Source of the DNA: Rhynchopus euleeides
Lineage: Eukaryota; Euglenozoa; Diplonemea; Diplonemida; Diplonemidae
Assembly (NCBI GenBank): GCA_963210315.1
Contig: OY723321.1
Coordinates: 744,001-808,000, forward strand
Reading direction: 5' to 3'
DNA length: 64,000 nt
The notes under the pieces are model-generated. The model worked only from the letters and a program-made list of their open reading frames with translations. It ran no database searches and was not told where the DNA came from. The position numbers were made by a program, and so were the translations under genes. The first letter of the stretch is position 1. The number at the start of each line of letters is the position of its first letter. Below, one piece after another: positions 8,919-21,737 of this stretch.

Positions 8919-11900
8919 ATGGCGATAGGTGGGGAGTGGGCGTCACTTGGAGGCGCCCTGCCTGGCGAGACGATCGTCCCTTGGGGGAAGGATAGGTTGA
9001 TCCTCTACGATGCCGCACGCCCCGCCCTGCTGTCCCGCGGCCTCCTCCGCAAGGACCGCCGCAGCAGGCAGTGGAAGCCCATCCGCACCGAGGGCGACGC
9101 ACCCACACCCCGCAGGGCCCCAGCAGTCGCCGTCATCTCCGACCAGCTCGTCGTCTACGGGGGGCTCCTCCTGGGCGGAGACCTCTCCTCCGACCTATTC
9201 GTGCTCCCCCTGTCGAACGGCACGCTGCGCGTCTGGCTGAAGGTTGCCCTCACAGGCTCCCCCCGGGGGCTCTGCGGGGCACAGGCCTACCCCTCCTCGC
9301 AGGGCCTGCTGCTGGTGGGCGGCATGCTGTCCCCCAGCGAGCCGAACCTCGCATTCTACACACTCCCATTTGAGTCGGGGCAGTGGGCCCGTGTGTCGGA
9401 CACCCCTGACCTCCCGCAGGCCGCAGGGGTCGTGGGGCCCAGTGTGTCGGTGCAGGAGGGGCACAGCTCTGCGACACTCCTGGTGTATGGGGGGGCCCAC
9501 CCCGCAACGGGGAAACCGCTGAGGTCCCTCTGGAGGTGCACCCTGAAGAGGTCTGGCACAAAGGGGTGGCATGTGTCGGATTATCCGGTGCCCCCGTCGC
9601 CCTTCGTCAGCTTCCACAGGGGGGCGCTGTACTGCGCGAGCTTCAACACGCTGTGGAGGCTCGAGGAGGGGGCGTGGTGTAAGATCTACTCCCTGGAGCT
9701 GCCGCTTTTCACAACAAACGATTTCTTCGCCGGGCTGTCCGACATGCAGAGGGGGGCGCTCGCCTCTTCTGCAGGGTGCCCTGGAGAGACCCCGCAGCAG
9801 GCGGAGCAGGTGAAGGCTGCCTTCCGCTCCGCCCTATCGTCTCACTTCGCGGGGGTGCCCGTGGGGGGCCCAGTTCTGGCTGTCGCCTGTACCCCCTGGG
9901 GGGGTGGAGGTGTGGCGTCGCCCTCGCACATCTTCTGTTTCAACGTCGCCAAGCTGGCCTGCAGCTTTATCCCGAGCTCTGCGAATCTGGCAGTCACCCC
10001 GACCCCTTCGGAACCCGCAGGGCCTTTGCCGCCGTATCCCGACTCCTCCACCGCCGCATCGCCTGTCGCTGCGAAGTCTCGAGACAGGGGCCCCCGGAGG
10101 GGCGCACCGCGACACCGCACCACCGCCCTCTCCTCCAACACCGAGAGGAAACCCAAGGCAGGTTCCCCCGGCGCTGTGGGGCTGGCCAACACTGCACCCG
10201 CCGCTCCTGCCGCCAGCACGCCGAGGTGTCTGCCGCTGGCGCCGTCTCCCCCTCCAGGGGGCCCGCTGGGTGGCAGTGGGGGCGGGCGGCGCCTCCCCGC
10301 CGTGCGACGGGTGGTGCTGCGCGAGGTGTTGAAGACCATCACCCATCTGGAGCCCTGCGGGGTTCCCAGCCCCCAGGCGCTGTCGGGCATCACCCTCGGC
10401 GGGGGCGGCGTTGCCTACGGGGGGTACTGCGACGCGACTGCTGGGGAGGAGGGCGTCCCCACCCCCAACCCCAAGCATGAGCTGCAGCGGGCGCTCCACT
10501 CGGTGTCTGGTGGGGTGCTCGACCTGACGCGGTGCAACGCCACCCCGGAGGTGATGTATATACTCGCGATGTGCGTCAACTTCGGCGATTTTGGAGTAGC
10601 GGAGGTTGCTTTCAAACCCGCCGCGGTGTTCCCCGCCCCCTGCGCCAAGCTCCTCCTCTCCATGGTTCAGATGAACCGCTGCATCACGAATCTGGATTTT
10701 TCGGAGCATGCCGTGCAGAGTGCCTCCCTCTCCCGCCTCATCCGCGAGCAGCTCCGCTGCAATGTATCCCTCTCAGCTGCTGCGAAGGAGAAGGCTGTCC
10801 TCAAGCAGAGCAGACGTGAGCTGTCGCGCCGGCTCTACCATGAGAGGCAGCACCGGGAGTGGCTGTGGGAGCGGGAGACGCAGCGCATCCAAATCGAGAT
10901 CCGCTTCGAAGTTGCCGCATTCCTGGAGGAGGAGAGCATGTCGCGGGAGTTTGTCCAGATAACCCGCCTCTCCGGGCTCAGCAGCATCCGCAACACAGAG
11001 CAGCTCCACCTCCAGGAGCTGTTCCGGAGGCTCCGCGCCTCGGAGGAGCTCCGGTCTGAACGCCTTGCCTTTACCCTCTCGGAGCAGCCCCCCCGCGACG
11101 AGATATCGCGTGCCGAGATGCGGAGCTGGGCAATTCTCGGTCAGCTCCGGCTTGACGACCGACGCAGCAGCGAGGCGTTGTTCAAAGAGAGGCTGAGGAA
11201 GGAGCGGCAGCTGAGGGAGGACATCTGCTCCACGGAGAAGGTTGGGCGTGTTGTCCTGAAGGAGGATGAGGCGAAGACGTTTAAAACGACATGCGGTGAC
11301 TTCCGGAAGGTTCTCACAAAGCTCGACAGCGAGTGGAAGAAAAAACTGCAGCTTGAACGCGATGAGGAGAAGCGTGTGAAAGAGGAGCATGCTCGTGTCA
11401 AGCGTGAAGAGGAGGCACGCCTGCTGAGGTACGAAAGGTGGAGGGATCAGCAGAGGCGTGAGCAGCAGGCAGCCCTGAGGGATGAAAACACCGCGAGGTA
11501 TACCATGGGGAATGAGGAGCAGGATCAGAGGCGGGCTATACAGGCGGCTGCTGCGGAGAGCAGGATGGAATACCTCAAGCTGGAGGAGGAAGGTGTTGCG
11601 CGGAGGCACCTTGCGGAGCTCAACTTCGTCCCCCCGAAGCTGGTGATGGGGTCCGTCCCCTCGCAGCCATTCTGCCATATATCGCACTCTGAAATCACCC
11701 CAACACTCCCGCTGTCCTCCATCGAGCTGCAGGTTCACATGCCTCTTCCGGCACATCTGGAGGCAGGTCTTTCCTACGCCTGCGACACGGAGACCTCCGC
11801 TGAGTTTCACAAGAGGAAGACGACGCCTCTGAATGGGAGGATTCTGGTGTACGTCTCGTCGACGTATTACCACCCCACGACAAGCGTGTCGTGCTTCAGC

Positions 11901-14900
11901 GACATAGAGAAGGACGGGGACAGGCTGTTTGTCGAAGCGGAGGAGAATGTGATATACCACGGGCACACCGAGAGGAGGCGTGTCGGGAAGATACTCAACG
12001 TGATGAAGCCGCGTGACATCTGGAGGTACGAAGGCCACCCCGCTGACGAATGCCCCTCCTCGATGGAGGCTGACGAAAGCACCTATGGGTTGGAGATCCT
12101 CCTCGAAGGGGTGCCCCTTGCCGACTACGAGAAGGTCCTCCACAACATCGGGGTCCGGTGCGAAAAGCTGACCCCTGGGAACGAGCCCCTCGCCCTGATG
12201 ATCGCAATCGACGTGGAGTTCTGCGCCCCTCTCACCCGCAGCATGCGCCCTACCCTCCACCCCATGGCCAGCTTCGTGGGGAACCCCGCTGCCCCCCCGG
12301 GCAACCCAGCGCCCCGCCGTGCCAGCGGGGGCGGTGCCGCAGGGGATCAACCTCCCCTCTCCCAGAGCATCGCAGCCCCCGGCGTTTCAGACTGCGTCAT
12401 GATCGAGACCCCTGTGGGGCCGACAGACGCCTTGCCCGAGGATAGCTCTCAGACTAGCTCGCGGAAGAACAGCGGTGAGATCGCCTTCGGTGAGGCTGCG
12501 ACTTTCCGTGCGGCATCCATCGCAACGCTGGATCTGAACAGCAGGGTGCCGGCGGCCCGCAGGAGCACCGTTGGGATGCGTGGGAGAGGCAGTATTGCTG
12601 GCACCGTGCATGACCTGGTGTTCGGGCAGAACCTGTATGAGGGTGCGACAGCGGAGGAGAAGGAGTACCCCATTGCGCTCACCGGGGGGAAGGTGGTGGC
12701 GCATGTCACGGCGAATCTCAACCTCGACGTGCTGCTGGGGTCCTTCTCCGCGCCGATCGTGTCGGAGAATTTCACATACGTCGAAGGGGATGCCCCGCTG
12801 CACATCTTTAAGGGTGCGGTGGTGGAGGGTATCCCCGAGGTCATACGCCTGTCGATTCTTAACTACGACGCGGATGACCTCCTGGGGGTGAAAGGCGGTG
12901 CGATAATCAAGGCGAATAACACGGTGAAGGCGGAGGGGAAGGAGGTTGCCGTTGTGGTGTCGAAGGATCGGCACTCCATTGTGATCCACCCGCATGAGAC
13001 AGCCACGCCGCACCAGCTGACGACCCTCCTCGAAAGCATGACTTATGAGAATGTGTCGGAGGACCCTGACCCCGAGGACAGGACAGTGAGGCTATCCTTC
13101 GAACACTCCACTGGGATCAACACCTACGCCAATATGGTGATCAACGTTGTGCCTGAGGATGACCCGACTGTGGTGGATTGGGGCTGCATCTGCCTCCCCT
13201 TCCGCAGGGACGACACACAGCTCATCGACTCTCTGCAGAATGTCGACTCCCTCCCTCCGTTTCAGGACTACCTCCACTTCAGCGCAACCGCGACCGTCAC
13301 AGATGTCGACACAGAGGTGTTCAAAACAGGGCTCCTTATCGTGCGGACCCAGTCCTACTCCCGAGGGGATGACATATTGCTGGTCCCCCCGAAAGGCTCG
13401 CCCATCACGCGGAATGGGAGCACGGTGTATCACAAGGGGGTGCGCCTCGGGATGCTGGGGCCTGTGGAGGATCACCCGGAGGGCCTTTCCGTGACGTTTG
13501 CCGAGGCAGATGCGTCGTCTATATCGAAGCTGAACAGCCTTATAAAGTGTTTTGTGTTCACCACGCAGAGCTCCCGTGAAGGGCTGAGAGTGATCGAAGC
13601 CACGCTGTACATCGATGAGTACAACCCAGTCAAGGCAACCTGCCAGGTCCGTGTCACCGGGCCGCTTGTCTCAGTCCTGCCTGAGCATCAGACTGTGCTC
13701 TACCGAGAGCAGTCTGGGCCTGTCCCGCTCGGGCCTTATGAGCTTCCCCAGCTTGATGACGGGTGGGATGGCGGGTTTGTGCATGTGGAGTTAGTCGCGG
13801 GGGCAACCCCTGACGACTCGATCCGGTTCTCCCCGACCCACGGCGACCTCTCAGAGGGTGAGGGTGAGAAGGACCCTGGCAGCCCATCCGACGGCAAGGT
13901 GGGGGTGTCTCTGAAGGATAAGCTGAAGAACCATGTCAAGGCGACCTCTTCAGTGTCGGGACTGTCGGATAAGTCCAACTCGATGGCGTTGCTGAAGAAG
14001 ACACAAGCGATATATAGGGTGCTCGATATGAAGCAGGCGCTGCAGGAGGAGATGAGGCGGAGGGGTGTTGCGGCTGGGAAGGCGGATGTGAAGGAGATTC
14101 GGGAAAGGGGGAAGATCATCGGGACGTACACTCTGGTGGGGAATGGGATTCTGATCCACACCGCGGTGAACCTCGCGGTGATGAACTCCGACACGGCGTC
14201 GCGGTGTGACACGGGGAGGGCGGAGCTGTGCAGCACAAAGAAGTCCACCATTGCGAGCATCCTCGCTCAGCTTGTCTACACCAACACCTCAGAGAACCCG
14301 AAGATTACCCGGAAGGTTGTCAGCGTGACAGTGAACGACGGGATGCCCCACAGCAGCCGATCGCTGCTGGAGATCAGCATCCAGCCGACCAACGCAACCA
14401 ACCTCCTCCGCCGGAAGGGCAACGACGTCCTCCACTACAGGCAGGGACAGTTCGGGATCTCGGGAGTCCCCCTCTTCCAGGACCTCACTTTGCACAACCC
14501 GAAGAAGTCTCTCGTCTACACCGGGGGCTACCTTGCTGTGGAGCCTGTGTCAGGCGGTGACGCGGTGGGCGACCAGCTGGGATTCCTCACAGTGCAGGAA
14601 CAGCAGACGTGGTACGAAACAGACCGGCGGAGGCTCCTCGCTGACCGGCTGGAACGGGAGATGGAGATGAAGGAGGCTGCTATCGCTAAGCTGAAGGAGC
14701 CGGGGGTGTCGGCGAAACCCACATCGCTCCAGGCGAAGGCGGCTGCAGTTTCCAAAAAGGCGCGTGAGGGGGCTTCCAAACCTAAGGCGGGGAAGGCCGC
14801 TCCAGGTGGGAAGGGTGGCGGTGGCAAGGACCTTGCAAACGCCGTGCCCGAGAGGAGGAAGCTGCTTGCCCTGAACCCCGCAGAGCGTGTGTACATCTCG

Positions 14901-17601
14901 GCGGAGGAGGATGGAGGGCTTCACACCGTCAACGAGGCTGGGGAGAAGGTCCGGCGAATCGGCACCCTCGCCTTCGATGAGGTCACCTCTGCGATCCACA
15001 TCGGGTTCGACACGTCCTCCGAGGTCTCCTCCGACCTGGCAGAGGCGTGCCTCTGGTGCCTTTCCTACAGCAACAGCTCCTCCAAGGCTAAGCACTCCAC
15101 TATAATATACCAGCTCCGGGCGAAACCGCCGGACTGCGCGACAGACGCCCGCAGCAAGATGACCCTCAAGGTCCACCCCCCCTTCCTCTGGGCACCGGAG
15201 TACAGCAAGTCGCTGACCTACACCGAGGGGGACAGCTGGACGGTGGTGAACACCAAGCTTGCCGCAAACATCCCGCACTACCCAGAAGGGCTGCTGGAGG
15301 TCTGTGTCACGGCGGAGCCCGATGGGACAGGCGATGGGGGCAACCTGACGGACGAGGCGGGGTGGGGTGGCGGCTCGCCACTGCTGCAGCAGCAGCAGCC
15401 TTCGGATGACATCCGGTGGGGATTCTCCGACTCCGACTTCCACCTCCGGGGAGACAGTCTGTTCAAAGGGAAGGACCTCATCGCAACCGTGCCCCCCCTG
15501 CCCAAAGAGCCCCGAGCCGAGGCACTGCTGCAGGCGGCTGTTCCGGCAGCAGCTGTTCCTGCAACCCAACCCGCTGCATCCCCCTTTGACGCTGCCGAGG
15601 CAGGTGGGTTGACTGTGGATCCAGCCGGGGGTGAGACTGCCCAATCGCAGGCGGTGTCAAAGGAAGGCAGCGAGACACAGAGTCAGAACCCGCAGTCGCC
15701 GGGATCACCTGGGGCTGCATCTTCGGATGCTGCGACGGCACCCCCGCTTGCCTTTGGGAGGACCGCAACCAGCGTCATTCCGAACAGCTCTGTGTTGCGC
15801 TTCGAGTTCTCACCCGGGTTGAAGATGACATCCAAAGCGCTCACCGCGCTGCTGAAGTGTGTGCAGTTCCGCGGGTTCAACCCCAACGCCAATGAGAAGC
15901 CAGGTCAGGGGGTTGGGAACAAACCTGACGCAGGCACATCCGCGGCAGCAGGCGGTGTGGCTGGGACCCCCTCCGCGCCTGACAGCCCCCCCGCAGCTCC
16001 GGAGCAGCTCCCTGTCAACCGCTTCATCATGGTGGAGATGAAATTTTCGGATGCGCAGTCCGGCGCCTCCACCACCCTCTCGACAACCGTCTTCAAGAAG
16101 AGGAGGGACGAGGTGTCCAGCCAGATCAGCCTCAACCTGAAGAAGCAGCCCGTCTCCTATGTGCTGTGCACCGGGCCTCTGAACCTCTGCCCAGCCGCAG
16201 GGGTTGTCTTTGCAAAGGAGGGGTCATCGGAGAACCAGGTTGGGGCGGCGGCGGCCTGCGGGCTGATCAGTGTGTCGGTCGCCACGCCATTGCCGGGGGA
16301 TTCTGTGGAGCTGTTCACCGCAGATGGGAGGATTCTGGCCAGCCCTGAAACAGGGGAGGTGAGGAACACGGTGTCAAATCAGGTTCTGGGGACCATGTCT
16401 CGGAAGAGCGACACCGTATTGGATGTAGTGTTGGTGAGTGGGGTGACGCAGAGGCAGGTAGAGTCGATCCTCCGCAGCGTGTGTTACTCCAACCCGACGA
16501 TGCGGCAGAGGAACAGCAAGCGGTGTGTGTCGCTGCGGCTCGACTCGAGCGAGGCGAAGATCATCCAGCTCGAGCTCCTCCCAGCCTCGATCGACTTCTG
16601 CCTCAACACCAGTATAAAGTTCACCCACTCCAAGAAGAAACTGCTCCCCACACTCCTCCTCCCCTCTGTTAAGATCAACATCAAAGACATACCCGACGCA
16701 ACCCTCATGCTCTACACCACCTCGCCCCTCACCTTTTCGCTGCTGCCAGTCGCTGGGCTGCACCTCCGCCTGCACGCCTCAGCCGAGCCCGCCGCAAAGG
16801 AGCTCAAAGTCGAAGGAGGGTTCTCCAGAGCCTCGAAGGGGAAGATCATGGAGGCGAATGAGGATGGGGCATCTGTTCCCACCACACCACCTCCGGAGGA
16901 CCTGCAGCTGCAGCAGCAGCCGGTGGTGGAGCTCCAGATCAGCGACGTGGCGGCGGAGGCGCCGGCGGCGCTGCCGGCGGCGGGGCAGGACAACCTGATG
17001 GCTGTGGTGGCGGATGGGAAGAACCCAGTGGCGTCGTGGGAGGTGTTTACCGAGCCGCGCACGCCGGAGCTGCGGACGCCCGAGGCTTCCCAAGAGGGCC
17101 ACCCGGATGCTGTAGCAGCAGTAGGGGGCCAAGCTTCTACCGAGGGTGGTGGTGAGGCGGCAGAGCCTGTCGAACCCCCTCGCCCTCCCCCGCTTCCAAA
17201 AAGCCAGACACTGGTGGTGAAGACACCCGATGCTCACTCTAAGGTATGGTGGGGTGGTGGTGGTGTTGGGGGTAATTATTGTGTATCGATGCTGCGTTCC
17301 TCTCTTGGCATGGGATGGCAGAGCAGGCTTTGTTGGGGTCGCTACGGTGTTGACTCAAAGGCTGTCCCTCTCTCCCGTGGATTGGGGTTGCGTGTCGTAT
17401 TGGCAGCATCCGCCTTTTCATATTTAGTTCACTGTGTGCGCCTTCAACGTGGTGTCGACAACGACAATGACACCGATGGTACCCTCTCCGGCGGCCTCTG
17501 CAACAGCCAACATGTCGGCGAACTGCTCACCGTTCTCCAGCTCCCGCTCCCCGTCGTCGCCGGCATCGAGACGCGGGGTCCGCATTTTCATTGGTACATA
17601 A
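8919..17601 (+). CDS. Giant Kelch / LRR / coiled-coil protein with six beta-sandwich-like repeats
   Basis: Exon 1 (8919-17243) encodes 2,775 residues. Intron 17244-17427 (GTATGG...TTTAG) leads in phase 0 to a short Ser/Thr/Pro-rich exon ending in TAA at 17599-17601, about 2,832 aa in all. Order of parts: Kelch-type propeller (about 60-280, with VVYGG, LLVGG and LVYGGAHP blades); a low-complexity linker; LRR-like segments (540-615, with LDLTRCN and NLDFSEHAV); a long charged coiled coil (about 618-903). From about 1250 to 2550 an element of the type L-x-x-L-x-Y-x-N-x-S-x-x-P, as in cadherin-like or Calx-beta-like repeats, recurs around residues 1368, 1537, 1780, 2041, 2308 and 2516. No signal peptide or membrane segment was seen in the main exon, so a cytosolic or cytoskeletal role is likely. 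The 3' end is uncertain: an alternative 46-nt intron (17578-17623) would lead to an acidic Ser-rich tail stopping at 17758. Confidence 0.8.
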
Positions 17602-17934
17602 TCTAGTCTATCTCATCTATGAGGAGGTAGACGAGGACGCGGTCTCGTCTTCCTCGTCGTCCGAGCTGCTGGAGGAGGACTCCGGCTCCTCCACGCGGCG
17701 GCGACTCCTCCGCGGCTGCGCCGAAGATGGCGAACTGCTCGCGGCGACGGGGTCTTGAGAGGCAGCGGGGGGGGGGGGCTGCGAAGATGCGGTATCCTTC
17801 CGCTTTGCCCCACGCTGGAAGAAGGAGTGTGGGCGAGTGGTGGGCGACCCTGGGCGAATTAGTGGAGGCGAGGCGGATTAGGTCATATTATCCCACATTC
17901 ATAACATTCATCACAAAACCAAAACACCCCCCAG

Positions 17935-18267
17935 GTCGCAACCGGGGAGCACTTCCTCCGCATCGTGAAGTCGATCGCAGTCACACCCCTCGTCAGCCCG
18001 CTTCCAAAGGGGCTGCACAAGGTTCAGGTATGCCCCAGAGAGGAGGTGCTGTTGCCACCCGCGAGACGCACTCTGATGACAGGGAGAGGCTGTTGCTGTA
18101 CAGCTGTGTATTTTTCACCCGCCCCCCCGGCCCCCCCCCGTCCCCCCTGCACCCAACCCACCCCCGAACAGGTTAAGCTCGTCACAAAGGACCGGACCCA
18201 GATCTACACGGTGTCTGTTGCAGCCTATGTTTGGTTAGTGCTGCCTCTCCGGCACAACCCTGCTTAG
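17935..18267 (+). CDS. Two spliced exons of uncertain parentage
   Basis: Exon 17935-18027 (31 codons, from VATGEHFLRIV to GLHKVQ) and exon 18172-18267 (from VKLVTKDRTQIYTVS, stop TAG) are joined in phase 0 by an intron with a GTATGC donor and a C-rich tract plus AACAG acceptor. The first exon is preceded by AAACACCCCCCAG. Residues alternate as in beta strands. They may be the true 3' end of the Kelch gene, but the frame that would connect to them through a donor at 17792 is closed by a TGA at 17756-17758. Alternatively they are remnants of another gene. Confidence 0.4.
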   Translation, partial: VATGEHFLRIVKSIAVTPLVSPLPKGLHKVQVCPREEVLLPPARRTLMTGRGCCCTAVYFSPAPPAPPRPPCTQPTPEQVKLVTKDRTQIYTVSVAAYVWLVLPLRHNPA

Positions 18268-19800
18268 CCCAGCGGAGGCGAGGCTGCCCACCTCTAGCAG
18301 AGGAGAGGGGCAGCCTGCTGTGGTTGTGCTGTGCCCCCCTTCGGGCGATTCTCGTCACCCACGCACCCCACTCCCCATCTCTCCTGGAGAGCATCTCAGG
18401 CCGGATCTCAAAGGGGATTTGCATGCAGAGAGGTAACCCCTCACCTGCCTTCACAAGCCAAGGGGGGGGGCACGACCCATGCCTGGGAAAGGCCTCGCCA
18501 GCTTGGAAGGATGGGAGGGGGTTGGGTAGGGTTAACCCCACCTATTGCCAGCATATGGGTTTTGTTTTCCAACAAAACGGGTGTGTTTTTTTGGCAATAC
18601 ATTGCTGGGGGGGGGGGGGGGTGGAGGGGGGAGGAATGAATGAAGGTGTGCGACGGGATGGGGGTTTTTGTTTGCTGGAGGAATGCCTCATGTGTAGGCT
18701 TTTCTCTCCCTCACCCTCTCTATCTCTTCCGCCTTCATCGGTGTGAGGATTTCACGTTTTGTTCTTTTCTATTTCTCTTGAGGGGTGTGCCCCTGAGGCA
18801 ACAGCTGTGTGGAGTCCCTAACCTTCGTTCCCCCCCCCCCTCTGACCCACACTCTCACCCATCACATCAGCTGGCAAGCCCTGCTGCCCATTCTGTTGCT
18901 CAAGCCTCAGCATGCGAGGGGGGGAGGAGGATGTGGCCCCCTTCCTTCCCGCACTGCTGTTTCCCCTGCTCGTTGCTCTGCTATTCAACACTTTCACTGC
19001 CTCCCCTCCCGCTTGCCGGATAGCCTTGTGTCAAGGGGGCCTGGCGAGACAGACACACACACACCCGGCAACGGTGTTTCAAATGGAGTGGAGGAGGGAA
19101 GGGGAGGAGGCGGAGGAGGAAGAAACATGCCAGCACCAGAATGCGGGCGAAAGGCACACACACCCCCTCCCCTCATCCCACCCCCACACTGCGCCCATCA
19201 CACCCTCCTCTTTTCTAATTTAGTCACATCCAGCTGCCCTATATGCGATATGTGCCTTTCCTCCACTCTCATGTACCGTACACCAGCACATCCAGTTCGT
19301 ACACACAGCGCTGCCTGCACAGTGTGACGCCTGCAAGACAACAGAGAGTGCTCCGTCGGCAGTGCCAATCAGATAGGAGGGATCTTGTGAGAGAGAGCCT
19401 CGACTAACGAGGCACAATGAGTGATTGGAAGGACGTATGTGTCTCCCAAAAAATCAAAAAATAGGCTATTTCTTTGTCAAACAGAGGCAAATCAATATCC
19501 ATCCCCTCCCCGAGAACCCCCCCCCCCTCTCCCCGCCCCGCCCCCCCCCCCCTCTCGAGATTCGTTTTGCTCCGGATGTCCTGCGACCCTCCTTTAAAAA
19601 AAGGCAGGGAACTACAAAAACAACAGCATGCGATCTGTTGTATGATGTGGGTTGGCTGAAGCCTGCCCCCCCCTGTGTGTTCGAAATCATCGATATCCAC
19701 CCCCTCCCCGAGAACCCCTTTCCCTCCCCTTCCCCGTCTGTTTCTTTTCTGCTGTGGCTATTTTTTGTTCATCATCTCCGCATCACAGAGCCCGACGACG
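18268..19800. other. Spacer between Kelch and Dcp2 genes
   Basis: No gene recognised. G-rich around 18600, C-rich around 19500-19740. A 26-bp near-identical direct repeat (ATATCCAYCCCCTCCCCGAG core) occurs near 19494 and again near 19694. Ends with a T/C tract and AG at 19787-19788, 12 nt before the Dcp2 start. Confidence 0.5.
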
Positions 19801-21737
19801 ATGCCGCGACGCGACAGCTTGTCCGGTGGGATGTCCTACGGTCAGTGGGGTGGGGGTGGGCAAAATAACTTCTCCGACGTGCCGACAGGCCAGGTGATGT
19901 ACGGCATGCCTGTCCAGCCGATGATGAACCGTGGGGCACGTGTGAGCCCCCATGACAGGCGTGGGTCGACTGACAAGCGGGGCAACTCGCCTACAACCAT
20001 GCCGGGGAACGCACCGGGGACGATGACGCCACCCACCAGCTCTGGGATGTACGACCAGTCGTACGGGCACCGGAACCAGTACATGAACCGCATGCCTGCG
20101 CAGCAGCAGGGGTTCTACCAGAACGGGGTGAATGCGCACCGCCAAGGGAATTTTGGGACCCCTGAGCGGATGCAGCAGCAGCAGCAGCAGCAACATCACC
20201 AGCAGCATCAGCAGCAGCAGCAGCAGATGTTCCAGCAGCAGTTTGGGAGCCCGCTCCCGACTACGCAGGACATGCACCAGCGCCTTGCCACCCGTGAGAA
20301 CGCAACGCTGTTTGAGAAGATCCTGCAGCAGCTCTACCAGAAGCACATGGCAAACCTCAAGCAGCCCGCAGACACCATCAAAACCCTGCTGTGCCTTGAG
20401 GACATGTTCTGGGACTACCTCCCCAACTACGCCGCAAACGAGGCATACCAGAAGCAGGGCCTGCCGACGTTTGAGAAGGGTCTCTTCAAAGACTTCCTGG
20501 CCCGGGTCCTCGCAATCCACCCGACGATCATGGGGGAGAAGAAGGATGGGCCGGAGAAGGCTGCGGAGACCTACCACAGGGACCTCTGCGAGTATAAGCT
20601 GAAGCAGCCTGTTGCAGGGGTTGCGCTTGTGACTCCCGACATGGGGAAGATCCTGCTGATGCGCAACAAGGCCTGCACGGACGGCTGGGCTCTGCCCAAG
20701 GGCAAGATCAAGGCGGATGAGAAGGAGGAGGCTGCGGCGAGGCGCATCCTGCTGCAGAAGACCGGCATCTCTGTCGGCAGCCGCATCATGACTGGCACCC
20801 CCGTCAGGTGGGAACTGGACAGGGGCAACATGAAGCAGCTGCAGACCATCTTCATCGTGCCCGTCCCGGAGGCGGACATCACCATCCAGAACAAGGAGCA
20901 GGTGGCATGGAAGCCCACGCAGCCGCCTATGCCTTACCTGCAGGGGAAGCCTACCAACGTGCCTCCTGAATATGAGACGCTGGCAGTGTCGCTTCAGGGC
21001 ATCTCCTCAGCCTACCAGCAGATGCTGTCGCACTCCTTCGTATGCTTGAATATGCCAGTCTGCCAGTGTGTTGGAGGGACACGTGACGGGTTGGGTGGGT
21101 TGGGGCGATGTCTATTCCTTGGGGGTTGGGTTGGAAGGCAACGCCCACCTGTGATGATGTGCGACAACACCACCACACACCACTCTCCCTGCAGGTCTCG
21201 CGCAACAGCGGTGACGGGCCCCCTGTGCGGATCAAGGAGTCGCCCGCTGTCCTCCTCGACTACGACACCATGAGGGACAGCCTGCTCAAGCAGATGACAC
21301 CCGCAGGTGACCACATGTATGTTGATTTGTTTGTCTTTCTGCAGGCTCTGGTGGTCTGCTGTGCGGCGAGCGGGCATGCCTCTGACACACACACACACCA
21401 CCACCACCACCACCACCCCTCCATCCAACAACTCACAGGTTCAAAAGCTTGCAGTCATCCGCGCCCCGCCAGCTGGAGAGCGATGAGAACCGGAAACGCC
21501 TCTTCAACTTCCGGAACACCTTCTACATCCACTTCTCGAGTATGTTATTTTCCAGTCTTTCCATTGGGAGGGTGAGGGGGGGGGGGGTCTTATCGATTGG
21601 CGCGATCTTTCAAAAGCATATCCCTTGAAGCCATACCATGCCATGCCATGTCTGGGTATCCTGCAACACCACCACACCACCTCCCCCCCCCCTCTCACCC
21701 CACAGAGAAGAAGGCTGAGAAGGCGGAGTCTGTGTGA
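19801..21737 (+). CDS. DCP2: Dcp2-like mRNA decapping protein with degenerate Nudix box
   Basis: Exons 19801-21039, 21195-21316, 21439-21539 and 21706-21737 join to 497 aa, with introns of 155, 122 and 166 nt and donors GTATGC, GTATGT and GTATGT. After a Gln-rich leader (to about residue 155) comes the alpha-helical Dcp2 N-terminal domain (ILQQLYQKHMANL, EDMFWDYLPNY, LPTFEKGLFKDFLARVL). Box-A-like YHRDLCEYKLKQPVAGVAL and the Nudix fold (ILLMRNKACTDGWALPKGKI) follow. The fold match is clear, but the Nudix signature G-x5-E-x7-R-E-U-x-E-E-x-G-U reads ...R-I-L-L-Q-K-T-G-I here. The three metal-binding glutamates of the REUxEE core are I, Q and K. Dcp2 normally hydrolyses the m7G cap in P-bodies. 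This copy is predicted to be inactive, or to have a rearranged site. The C-terminus is short and Lys-rich. Confidence 0.85.

Noticed and set aside
10773-12350. 525-codon minus-strand open frame
   Set aside because: It lies opposite the Kelch/coiled-coil exon. GC-rich third positions on the sense strand create long antisense frames; its composition is not protein-like.
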